From Rickettsiales bacterium (lineage in GTDB: Bacteria > Pseudomonadota > Alphaproteobacteria > Rickettsiales > UBA1997): a DNA stretch of 15,819 nt. Position 1 is the first letter of the stretch, and every line of letters begins with the position of its first letter. Of this stretch, positions 7,938 to 14,190 are shown piece after piece. Location: contig JAIRSX010000111.1 of NCBI GenBank assembly GCA_031255235.1, positions 1 to 15,819 of the forward strand, written 5' to 3'. The notes under the pieces were generated by a model. It did no database searches. It worked only from the letters and a program-made list of their open reading frames with translations, and was not told where the DNA came from. The position numbers and the translations under genes are program-made.

Positions 7938-9572
7938 TTACATCATACCTTTAATTATCCCATTATTGTCAATATCTATCACCTCTGCCAACGGATGTTT
8001 CGGTAACCCTGGCATTGTCATTATATCTCCCGCTTCACAAACAACAAAACCGGCACCTGCCGATACCCTAACCTTTTTAATTGTAAACGTAAATCCAATT
8101 GGGGCACCAAGTTTTGTTTTATCATCAGTAAAACTATATTGAGTTTTTGCTATACAGATTGGCAATTTAGCAAAACCCAATTTTTCAATTTGTTTAATCT
8201 CTTCCTCGGTATTTTCAATAAACTTAACTTCTTCCGCCCTGTAAATCTCTTTTGCTACTTTATTTATTTTTTCCTTTATAGGAAGATCCTGATTGTACAA
8301 AGGTTCAAAATTGCTTTCAGCATTAACAACACTTAAAACTTCATTTGCTAATTCTATTGCCCCGTTGCCACCCTTCGCCCACCCTTCACACAAAGCAAAT
8401 TTGATACTAAATTTTCCTTCATCAAGACTTTTGCAATATTTTGCTACAAACTCAATCTCCTCGTTTGTATCATCCGTAAATTTATTCAAAGTCACCACAA
8501 CAGGAAGATTATATTTTTTTAAATTTTCAATATGTCGCCCTAAATTACAAATTCCTTTATCTAAATCACCACCACCATTATATTTTAACGCCCTAATAGT
8601 TGCCACTAAAACAACAGCAGAAGGTTTCAAATTCGCTTTTCTACACTTTATATCAAAAAACTTTTCCGCCCCCAAATCTGCACCAAACCCCGCCTCAGTC
8701 ACAACATAATCACCCAATTTTAAAGCAGTTTTTGTAGCAACGACACTATTACAGCCATGAGCAATATTCGCAAATGGACCACCATGTATTAAAACTGGAA
8801 CTCCTTCCAAAGTTTGAACTAAATTCGGTTTTATAGCATCTTTTAAAAGAACTGCCATACTACCCTCCGCCTTCAAATCTCTCGCAAAAATCGGTTCACC
8901 TTTTTTGCTATAAGCAATTAAAATATCACCTAATCTTTTTTTTAAATCTTGTAAATCATTAGACAAACACAAAATCGCCATAATTTCACTAGCAACCGTA
9001 ATCAAAAAATTATCCCTCCTCGGTTTTTCCCCAACGAGTTCAATTTCTCTCAAACTTCTATCATTTAAATCTAAACATCTTTTCCATAAAACATTTTTAC
9101 GACTGATATTTAACTTATTCCCATTATACAAATGATTATCAATCAAAGCGGAAAGTAGATTATTTGCCGTTGTTATAGCGTGTATATCACCCGTAAAATG
9201 TAAATTTATATCTTCCATGGGAACGACTTGACTATAACCCCCACCAGTTGCACCACCCTTGACACCAAAACAGGGACCTAAACTCGGCTCCCTCAAAGCA
9301 ATTACAACTTTCTTGTTAAGCTTTGCAAGTGCCTGCCCCAACCCTATAGTGGTGGTAGTTTTGCCCTCCCCCATAGAAGTTGGATTTATCGCAGTAACTA
9401 AAATTAATTTACCATCTTTGTTATCCTGAATTGAGTTTATAAATTCTTGCGAGATTTTCGCTTTATATTTTCCATATAATTCCAGATCATCTTCCTTTAT
9501 ACCAACTTTTTTTGCAACATCAACAATAGGATTTATTACAATTTCTCTCGCTATTTCTATATCAGATTTCAT
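7938..9572 (-). CDS. fhs: Formate--tetrahydrofolate ligase
   Basis: This enzyme makes 10-formyl-THF from formate, THF and ATP in the cytosol, feeding purine synthesis and fMet-tRNA formation. The P-loop SMGEGKTTTTIG lies at residues 66-77. Family blocks include ALREPSLGPCFGVKGGATGGG, HFTGDIHAI, VPVLIHGGPFANIAHGCNS, TEAGFGADLGAEKF and, at the end, GDIMTMPGLPKHP. At 544 aa it is slightly shorter than the usual 555-560 and appears complete. The ATG has no Shine-Dalgarno. A TATAAC box lies 8 nt upstream, which suggests a near-leaderless mRNA. It is divergent from the MFS gene with an 85-bp shared control region. No folD or other one-carbon gene is adjacent. Confidence 0.97.
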   Translation of the reverse strand: MKSDIEIAREIVINPIVDVAKKVGIKEDDLELYGKYKAKISQEFINSIQDNKDGKLILVTAINPTSMGEGKTTTTIGLGQALAKLNKKVVIALREPSLGPCFGVKGGATGGGYSQVVPMEDINLHFTGDIHAITTANNLLSALIDNHLYNGNKLNISRKNVLWKRCLDLNDRSLREIELVGEKPRRDNFLITVASEIMAILCLSNDLQDLKKRLGDILIAYSKKGEPIFARDLKAEGSMAVLLKDAIKPNLVQTLEGVPVLIHGGPFANIAHGCNSVVATKTALKLGDYVVTEAGFGADLGAEKFFDIKCRKANLKPSAVVLVATIRALKYNGGGDLDKGICNLGRHIENLKKYNLPVVVTLNKFTDDTNEEIEFVAKYCKSLDEGKFSIKFALCEGWAKGGNGAIELANEVLSVVNAESNFEPLYNQDLPIKEKINKVAKEIYRAEEVKFIENTEEEIKQIEKLGFAKLPICIAKTQYSFTDDKTKLGAPIGFTFTIKKVRVSAGAGFVVCEAGDIMTMPGLPKHPLAEVIDIDNNGIIKGMM

Positions 9573-9580
9573 GCCAAGCA

Positions 9581-9608
9581 GTTATATGAATTTACAAAGT
9601 AAAAACAA
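9581..9608 (-). promoter_or_regulatory. Candidate promoter of fhs
   Basis: On the minus strand TTGTTT (9608-9603), a 16-nt spacer and TATAAC (9586-9581) end 8 nt before the fhs ATG. The -35 box lies in the left arm of the hairpin at 9605-9627, so folding or protein binding there could affect it. Confidence 0.4.
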
Positions 9609-9634
9609 ATTTAATTTTTAAATTTGTCTTTTTT
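9605..9634. promoter_or_regulatory. Perfect inverted repeat in the fhs/MFS divergent control region
   Basis: A 10-bp perfect inverted repeat (9605-9614 with 9618-9627) has a TTT loop and is followed by CTTTTTT. It resembles a weak AT-only terminator, but it sits between divergent genes and overlaps the -35 boxes of both promoter candidates. An operator for a dimeric regulator is therefore the more sensible reading. No regulator gene is visible beside it. Confidence 0.5.
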
Positions 9635-9651
9635 ATAAATAATTCTATAAA
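9624..9651 (+). promoter_or_regulatory. Candidate leaderless promoter of the MFS gene
   Basis: TTGTCT (9624-9629), a 16-nt spacer and TATAAA (9646-9651) are followed by 6 nt and the ATG at 9658. No Shine-Dalgarno is present. This mirrors the rseP arrangement. Confidence 0.5.
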
Positions 9652-9657
9652 AGCGAT

Positions 9658-10755
9658 ATGAATAAAAAATATTTTTATTTATCCGTATCCGCGTTCACCT
9701 ATTACATAGTGGTTGGTGTTGCCCTTTCCATATTCTCAATAATTTTAAAACAAAATTCAGTCAACGATTTCTTGATAGGTTTTTCTGACTCGTTCAGAAG
9801 ATTTTGCGGATTGATATTTATGTGCTTCGTGCCATTTTTAACCAATAAATTTGGGTTAAAAAAGATAGCAATCACGTCAATTCTTTCCTACACAATGATT
9901 CTATTGTTATCACAAAACTTCATAAATTATGGAGTATGGTTATTATACATGGCAATTTTTGGAACCGGCATGATGTCCTTTATGACCTTTATTGATGCCA
10001 CATTGAATATTGTTGCTGATGAGGACAAAGGTTTTAAAAATGGTCTTTTAAATGTGGTCGTTCTATTGGGAATTTCCATCGCCTCGGCTTTTTTATCCTT
10101 TGGTGAAAAAAATATTCTATATGTCTGTGCCATCTTACAAATATTAAATGTAATCTACTTCATAAGAATAAAGGAATACAAGCAAATAGTTTTTGTAAAA
10201 AAATTAAACCTGTTTTCTTTTTTGAGAGAAAACAAAGGACTCTTTTTATCAAAGATCATATTGGAATTCACAAGTAATAGTCTATTCCTATTTACAGTAA
10301 TTTACTTTAATAAAATGGGATGGGAATATAAAAATGGTGGTTTATTATTATCCATATATTGCTGGAGTGGGTTGCTAACAAGCATCCTTGTTGGTTATCT
10401 GTTTGACAAAAAAAACAAGAATACATTGTTGGCTTTCGGAACAATTTTAACAATCCTTTTGCTATGTTTGATCCCGTTTTTTACTAAATCTTATTTACTA
10501 TCTTTTTTACTTTATTTTGGGTTGGGAACCTCCACAAACTTTATACATATAGGTTGCATATCCATATTAAACAGCAAATACAAAAAGGAGGAATTAGTAT
10601 CAGCAAACTCTGCATTAACCATTATTGGCAGTATTTCTATAATGATCAGTGGTTTAATAACCGGTTATTCTATGAAGGAATATAATAGTATGGTTATTCC
10701 AGTTATTGCTTTGGGAACAATTTATTTGTTACATCTAATTTGTAAGAAAAAATAA
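9658..10755 (+). CDS. Major facilitator superfamily transporter
   Basis: This 365-aa polytopic membrane protein has about 12 hydrophobic segments, with a basic cytoplasmic loop (KKLNLFSFLRENKG) near residue 180 splitting two six-helix halves. The loop after helix 2, TNKFGLKKIA, and its second-half counterpart GYLFDKKNKNT, are the degenerate MFS motif-A positions. At 365 aa it is shorter than the usual 400-450 but appears complete. The substrate cannot be told from the sequence. Efflux and nutrient uptake are both possible. It is divergent from fhs, with smpB immediately downstream behind a separate promoter. The assignment to MFS is solid by topology and loops, and no subfamily is assigned. 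Confidence 0.85.
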   Translation: MNKKYFYLSVSAFTYYIVVGVALSIFSIILKQNSVNDFLIGFSDSFRRFCGLIFMCFVPFLTNKFGLKKIAITSILSYTMILLLSQNFINYGVWLLYMAIFGTGMMSFMTFIDATLNIVADEDKGFKNGLLNVVVLLGISIASAFLSFGEKNILYVCAILQILNVIYFIRIKEYKQIVFVKKLNLFSFLRENKGLFLSKIILEFTSNSLFLFTVIYFNKMGWEYKNGGLLLSIYCWSGLLTSILVGYLFDKKNKNTLLAFGTILTILLLCLIPFFTKSYLLSFLLYFGLGTSTNFIHIGCISILNSKYKKEELVSANSALTIIGSISIMISGLITGYSMKEYNSMVIPVIALGTIYLLHLICKKK

Positions 10756-10758
10756 AAC

Positions 10759-10790
10759 TTGATTATTTGCTACAATGTTGTATTTATAAT
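10759..10790 (+). promoter_or_regulatory. Candidate leaderless promoter of smpB
   Basis: A consensus TATAAT (10785-10790) lies exactly 6 nt before the ATG at 10797. The best -35 match, TTGATT at 10759-10764, is 20 nt away, so the -35 element is weak or absent. No Shine-Dalgarno precedes the ATG. Confidence 0.45.
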
Positions 10791-10796
10791 ACTAAT

Positions 10797-11255
10797 ATGA
10801 CGATAATAGCACAAAATAGAAAGGCAAAATTTGAGTACGAAATATTACAGGAATACAACGCCGGGATTGTGCTTGTCGGAACTGAAATCAAATCTTTGAG
10901 ACAGGGGCGTGCAAATATACAAGATGGATATGTTGATGTTGACAAAAACGGTGAAGCGTGGCTATATAGTGTAAATATCCCAGTATATAACATGACAACA
11001 AACAAATTCAATCATGAACCAAACAGAAAAAGAAAATTACTCCTACAAAAAAAAGAGTTAAATAAACTTTTGGGGAGCATAAAGGAAAAAGGTCTAACTA
11101 TAGTTCCTTTAACTTTATATTTTAGCAACAAGGGATTTGTAAAAATCAAAATTGCTTTAGCAAAAGGTAAAAAACTTTTTGACAAAAGACAAACCATCAA
11201 AGAAAGAGATTGGAAAAGAGAAAAAGAACAAATAATGAAAAAAAATGCCAGATAA
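10797..11255 (+). CDS. smpB: SsrA-binding protein SmpB (trans-translation)
   Basis: SmpB binds tmRNA and brings it to stalled ribosomes so that incomplete proteins are tagged and degraded. Family blocks are NRKAKFEYEI, AGIVLVGTEIKSLRQGRANIQDGYV, the HEPNRKRKLLL segment, and GFVKIKIALAKGKKLFDKRQTIKERDW, followed by a basic tail that enters the decoding centre. I place the start at ATG 10797 (152 aa) rather than an in-frame ATG at 10767. The family normally begins a few residues before the NRKA block, and a TATAAT box lies 6 nt upstream of 10797, where the longer start would put the promoter inside the gene. The downstream gene overlaps its 3' end by 11 nt. Confidence 0.95.
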   Translation: MTIIAQNRKAKFEYEILQEYNAGIVLVGTEIKSLRQGRANIQDGYVDVDKNGEAWLYSVNIPVYNMTTNKFNHEPNRKRKLLLQKKELNKLLGSIKEKGLTIVPLTLYFSNKGFVKIKIALAKGKKLFDKRQTIKERDWKREKEQIMKKNAR

Positions 11256-11577
11256 TAATAACAACGAAGATAAACTGTTATACGAACAACTCTCTTTATA
11301 TGAAAATGTTGCCGACAATCTGAAATACGAAACAGCCGAAAACGACAATATAAGTTTAGAGAAAAAACAGGAAATTCTATACCCATTAATTGATGATGTC
11401 AAGGAAATGGCAGAAAGCATGATAGACGACTACATCGTTTATTTAAAGGACAAAACAAACAAGAAAATTGTCAATAAAATACAAGAAAGCATAAAAATGA
11501 TTTTGCGCAAAATCGATGAATTTGAAAACAAAATATACGATCTTTACCTCGAAAATGGTGCACCCAAGGAGACTTGA
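11245..11577 (+). CDS. Small acidic helical protein, unknown, coupled to smpB
   Basis: This 110-aa protein is not recognised. It is rich in Asp, Glu, Lys and Asn, with an Asn-rich start (PDNNNNED) and two predicted amphipathic helices, about residues 38-68 and 72-104, that may form a helical hairpin. It has no signal peptide or membrane segment. The ATG lies inside the last codons of smpB (11-nt overlap in another frame), so translation is probably coupled. Its last 7 codons and stop are the antisense of the tRNA-Arg 3' half, so the C-terminal GAPKET is read from tRNA-complementary sequence. This could mean an ancestral stop was lost and the frame ran into the tRNA. RpoZ, which follows smpB in some genomes, was considered, but the characteristic omega motifs are absent. 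Confidence 0.6.
   Translation: MPDNNNNEDKLLYEQLSLYENVADNLKYETAENDNISLEKKQEILYPLIDDVKEMAESMIDDYIVYLKDKTNKKIVNKIQESIKMILRKIDEFENKIYDLYLENGAPKET
11493..11514 (-). terminator. Possible terminator for the tRNA-Arg transcript
   Basis: A perfect 16-bp palindrome (11499-11514, six-bp stem around GCGC) is followed, reading on the minus strand, by ATTTTT. It lies 42 nt beyond the tRNA 3' end, in the tRNA direction, inside the opposing 110-aa gene. The stem is short and AT-rich, so the call is weak. Confidence 0.3.
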
Positions 11578-11632
11578 ACTCCTAACCGCTCAGTTCGCAA
11601 CCGAGTACTCTATCCAGTTGAGCTATAGGTGC
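11556..11632 (-). tRNA. tRNA-Arg, anticodon GCG, CCA end encoded
   Basis: A complete 77-nt cloverleaf is readable on the minus strand. The acceptor stem GCACCTA/TGGGTGC has one G-T pair. The D arm is GCTC-AACTGGATA-GAGT. The anticodon stem CTCGG/CTGAG encloses the loop TTGCGAA. The T arm is AGGAG-TTCAAGT-CTCCT, followed by discriminator A and encoded CCA. The anticodon is GCG, which reads CGC and CGU as Arg. Apart from the A-to-G change at position 34 it closely resembles the usual bacterial tRNA-Arg(ACG), including the identity nucleotides A20 in the D loop and C35. Its 3' end overlaps the stop of the convergent 110-aa gene by 22 nt. A possible promoter lies at 11669-11643. Confidence 0.97.
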
Positions 11633-11642
11633 CTGCTCGAAT

Positions 11643-11669
11643 GGTATAACTATGTATTAATAAAATCAA
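11643..11669 (-). promoter_or_regulatory. Possible promoter of tRNA-Arg
   Basis: On the minus strand TTGATT (11669-11664) and TATACC (11648-11643) are separated by 15 nt, or 16 nt with TTTGAT. The tRNA 5' end is 11 nt downstream of the -10 box. The boxes are only moderate matches. Confidence 0.3.
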
Positions 11670-11797
11670 AACTATTTGTGTATATCACATGATAATTTGG
11701 CAAAAATGAGACGTTTTATGTCAGAAATTAAACCATACACAGATAATATTTTTACAGATAAAAACAATCCCCCAACCATCCGCCCCTAAAGATTTAT

Positions 11798-11826
11798 TTG
11801 TTTTTTTTTTTTTTTTTGTGTTTAAA
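11798..11826 (+). promoter_or_regulatory. Possible slippage-tunable promoter of the outer membrane protein gene
   Basis: TTGTTT (11798-11803), a spacer of exactly 17 nt made mostly of T residues, and TTTAAA (11821-11826) form a plausible -35/-10 pair. The second in-frame ATG at 11835 lies 8 nt after the -10 box, as in the near-leaderless fhs arrangement. Length change in the T run would change the spacer. Confidence 0.35.
11801..11817. repeat. Homopolymeric tract of 17 T residues
   Basis: Seventeen consecutive T residues lie 8 bases before the first ATG of the outer membrane protein gene. No intrinsic terminator stem precedes them, so a terminator T tract is not the explanation. Runs of this length are prone to slipped-strand mispairing. 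The C-rich stretch just before it (11767-11787) is unusual for this AT-rich DNA. Confidence 0.9.
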
Positions 11827-13304
11827 TGAAATACATGGTTAGAAAGAATATTTTTATAAAAATGTTGATGGTGTTGCTAGTTGCAACTTCCGTCGCGAAT
11901 GCTGCTTTATTTGATTTTAAACTTAATTACGAAGGTAAAGAGTATAACTTAGAGGTTAACAGTATAGATGATTTAACAAAAGGCGATCCAGCAGATATCA
12001 TGAATATGTTTAAGGAACAAAATAAGGATTTTGCAAATGCTGTAGGTAATAGTGCTACTCTTTCAGATATTAATAGTAGTGAAATAGAGGGATTAACTCT
12101 TTCGGTCTTGGGACAAGAAATCGAATTTAAGGTTGATAACATAGGTGGTAAGAAGATAAAGTTGGTCAAAGACGATTTAGGCTTGTTTAAGGGAATTCCT
12201 GGCATTGAGAGTGGTATTGATTTCAATGATTTAGGAGATTTATTTGAAGCAAATACTAATGATAATTTAGCAGCAAAATTGGAGAAGAATATAAAAGATT
12301 TGATAGATAGTGGAAAAATTTACGAAGTGTTCTCTAAAATGTTTGTAAGAGAGGAACATAACAAAATCAAAAATACTCCTTATTCAGTTGTTGGTGGTAA
12401 CCCACTATCTACAATGTACACTCTTGCTGATTATGATTACAGTTTGGCTGTTAATGATGAGAAGATTGATTCTTATTCTTATCCACAAATTTACTATTCT
12501 TCTGATGCGAACGGTATAACTGTTTTAAATGCCAGACTCCCTTTGAACATGCATTCTGATTTATTTGGATTACTTGATCCACTTGGTTTGTCATTGCGGT
12601 TTGATTTGCCTATATCTGGTTACTACATTACATCCGAAAAGAATAGTGATAAATTTTATGGTGGTAGCCTTGGTGCTGGAATTGCTTTGAGATGGATAGT
12701 TCCAGAAGAGTGGGTTAGTAACTGGTCTATTACTCCATCTTTCAGACCATTTGCTTTGTCAGCGGGAGGCAGTAGTAGATTTTTAGAAGTATTAGATGCA
12801 GATGAACTTTTAAAGATGGAAGATTTATCTATATTTCCTGAAATTTCAATTTTTAGAAGTATGGGAATTACAAGTAAAAAGACATTTGCCGCTACCGATT
12901 TCAAGATCCCTGTTAACAATTTAGACTTTGTTCTTACAAATTCTTATACTCTTGTTGATAGTTGGGGACGAGATAATATTATAAGTGTTGTGAATAAATT
13001 TGGCGCTTTAGATGATGAAATGAAGGGTATTATCCCTGAGTTTGATTTGCACAATTCATTCTTTAAAAATGGTCTTTTAGTTAATTGGTCTCCTTGGAAA
13101 CGATTAACATTAGGTGGTGAATTAACTTACACAATAGTTGGTGGTAAAACAGAAGTTTATGTTCCAACTTACTGGACTTTTGGATTTAACTTACAAGCAA
13201 ATTACTCATTGTGGGTTTTTGATACTCCAGTATTTAGATTCAGTTACACTACGGGTGAAAACAATTGGAATACTTATGGTTTAGCATTGAGACTTAACTT
13301 CTAG
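11826..13304 (+). CDS. Secreted outer-membrane beta-barrel protein, function unknown
   Basis: This protein of up to 492 aa has a clear signal peptide: basic start, hydrophobic core MLMVLLVATSV and signal-peptidase site ANA before ALFDFK. Residues about 27-170 form an acidic, helix-containing N-terminal domain. From about 190 on, alternating hydrophobic/polar strands rich in Tyr, Trp, Gly and Ser fit a transmembrane beta-barrel. The end YGLALRLNF terminates in Phe, the usual BamA-recognised C-terminal residue. The mature part has no Cys. I cannot name the family. The first ATG (11826) gives MKYMVRKN. The second (11835) gives a more normal 23-residue signal peptide and fits the promoter better, so 11835 may be the real start. 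Neither has a Shine-Dalgarno. A 17-T run sits just upstream and a strong terminator follows. Confidence 0.85.
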   Translation: MKYMVRKNIFIKMLMVLLVATSVANAALFDFKLNYEGKEYNLEVNSIDDLTKGDPADIMNMFKEQNKDFANAVGNSATLSDINSSEIEGLTLSVLGQEIEFKVDNIGGKKIKLVKDDLGLFKGIPGIESGIDFNDLGDLFEANTNDNLAAKLEKNIKDLIDSGKIYEVFSKMFVREEHNKIKNTPYSVVGGNPLSTMYTLADYDYSLAVNDEKIDSYSYPQIYYSSDANGITVLNARLPLNMHSDLFGLLDPLGLSLRFDLPISGYYITSEKNSDKFYGGSLGAGIALRWIVPEEWVSNWSITPSFRPFALSAGGSSRFLEVLDADELLKMEDLSIFPEISIFRSMGITSKKTFAATDFKIPVNNLDFVLTNSYTLVDSWGRDNIISVVNKFGALDDEMKGIIPEFDLHNSFFKNGLLVNWSPWKRLTLGGELTYTIVGGKTEVYVPTYWTFGFNLQANYSLWVFDTPVFRFSYTTGENNWNTYGLALRLNF

Positions 13305-13324
13305 TTGATCATCAGTTGACTTAT

Positions 13325-13361
13325 AAAAAACGGAGCAGAAATGCTTCGTTTTTTTTTTTTT
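13325..13361 (+). terminator. Strong intrinsic terminator after the outer membrane protein gene
   Basis: A 9-bp stem (13329-13337 with 13342-13350, one G-T pair) closes a GAAA tetraloop and runs directly into 13 T residues. A run of A residues precedes it, so weaker activity in the other direction is possible. It lies 20 nt after the stop codon. Confidence 0.92.
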
Positions 13362-13697
13362 AGTGCGATAAAAAATATAAAAAAGGGAAGGAGGAACATA
13401 ATCAAAATCAAGCATAATAAACCAATCATATTTTTAAATCTGAGACCCAAACCGCTGACTATCCTGTATGGAGAGTCTCAAATTTCTATATTATATAAAA
13501 AATATCTTATTCCCCCATTTCTCGAACAAAATACTTCTAAAGATTTTCTTTCACCATTTTCACATTTTCTTTAACAAAAAAAAAAAACAATAGCATTAAA
13601 TGATTTGATGCAAGGTGGAGATACATATTAATCAGTTTAGTAATTTTTTAAAAAAACGAAAATAATGGATAGAAAAATGTTATATTATAGTAATTTC
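13362..13697. other. Intergenic stretch without a supportable gene
   Basis: I see no convincing gene here. A 77-codon open frame starting in the terminator at 13341 lacks a ribosome binding site and looks like random AT-rich sequence. The only structured element is at 13441-13480. There TGAGAC can pair with GTCTCA at the far end, while GACTATCC can pair with GGAGAGTC (one mismatch). The two pairings share bases and so exclude each other. A 12-A run lies near 13576-13587. The stretch could be a degraded remnant. Confidence 0.5.
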
Positions 13698-13726
13698 TTG
13701 TAATTAAAGGGGTTTTTGCTTATCAT
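13698..13726 (+). promoter_or_regulatory. Possible promoter of the decayed small membrane-protein gene
   Basis: TTGTAA (13698-13703), a 17-nt spacer and TATCAT (13721-13726) lie 23 nt before a GTG codon at 13750. An AGAGAG stretch just before the GTG could serve as ribosome binding site. Confidence 0.3.
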
Positions 13727-13749
13727 TAAACAATTTTATTAAAGAGAGT

Positions 13750-14043
13750 GTGAAACAAGGTTTATATCAATTATTGAATGTCATAATAGCGTCAATTACC
13801 ACTATTATTAGTTTTTTAATCTATTTTTTCAATAAAAGGGAAGAGAGAGAGGTTTTATGCTAATATAAAGGAGCAAAGGGAACAAAAAGAGAAAGAATTG
13901 GAACACACCAAGTTAGGGAAAATCGCAAGCAAGTCTTGATTTTGTTTATAAAAGATGAAAAAGTCCCCGAAAGCACGCGTATCTTGGCAGCGAAAGAATA
14001 TTTAGAGAGTGGTTACAACGGAATGATAAAAGGATTATTTTAA
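13750..14043 (+). pseudogene. Decayed gene for a small membrane-anchored coiled-coil protein
   Basis: From GTG 13750 a frame reads an N-terminal hydrophobic helix (VIIASITTIISFLIYFF) and then NKREERE, and stops at TAA 13858-13860. A second frame over about 13851-13930 continues naturally as a charged helix (NIKEQREQKEKELEHTKL). The first frame then resumes with RKQVLILFIKDEKVPESTR and ends AGY-like as ESGYNGMIKGLF before TAA at 14041. Two compensating frameshifts, one near the GAGAGAGG/TTTT run at 13842-13857 and one near GGGAAAATCGC at about 13916-13926, would restore a single protein of about 97 aa. The family is not recognised. A sequencing error is the main alternative to real decay. It sits next to the nuclease module and supports an accessory, turning-over region. 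Confidence 0.55.
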
Positions 14044-14190
14044 TAAAAAATGATGTTTTTAACAAAAATTAAAAATTAATAAAGAAATAAACACTCAATT
14101 GACAAGAATGTATCTTTTTGAACTTATTTTTTAAATATTCATTTATAAAAAAATTGATATTATCTTTCGGATAGAGTATTTCTATTTGAA

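Noticed and set aside
10767..10796. Upstream in-frame ATG as the smpB start
   Set aside because: It would place the TATAAT promoter inside the gene and add ten residues not expected at the N-terminus of the family.
11012..11420. Minus-strand open frames opposite smpB and the 110-aa gene
   Set aside because: smpB is certain by homology. The antisense frames are hydrophobic read-outs of A-rich coding sequence.
11556..11640. tRNA-Arg as the attachment site of an island covering the right part of the window
   Set aside because: No second copy of the tRNA 3' end and no integrase gene are visible, and the tRNA 3' end points left towards smpB, away from the accessory-looking region.
11767..11787. 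C-rich stretch as a G-quadruplex on the minus strand
   Set aside because: Only two of the four G runs are longer than two bases, so a stable quadruplex is unlikely.
13341..13574. 77-codon open frame after the outer membrane protein gene
   Set aside because: It begins inside the terminator stem, has no ribosome binding site, and the product is an unstructured Ile/Lys/Phe-rich sequence expected by chance in AT-rich DNA.
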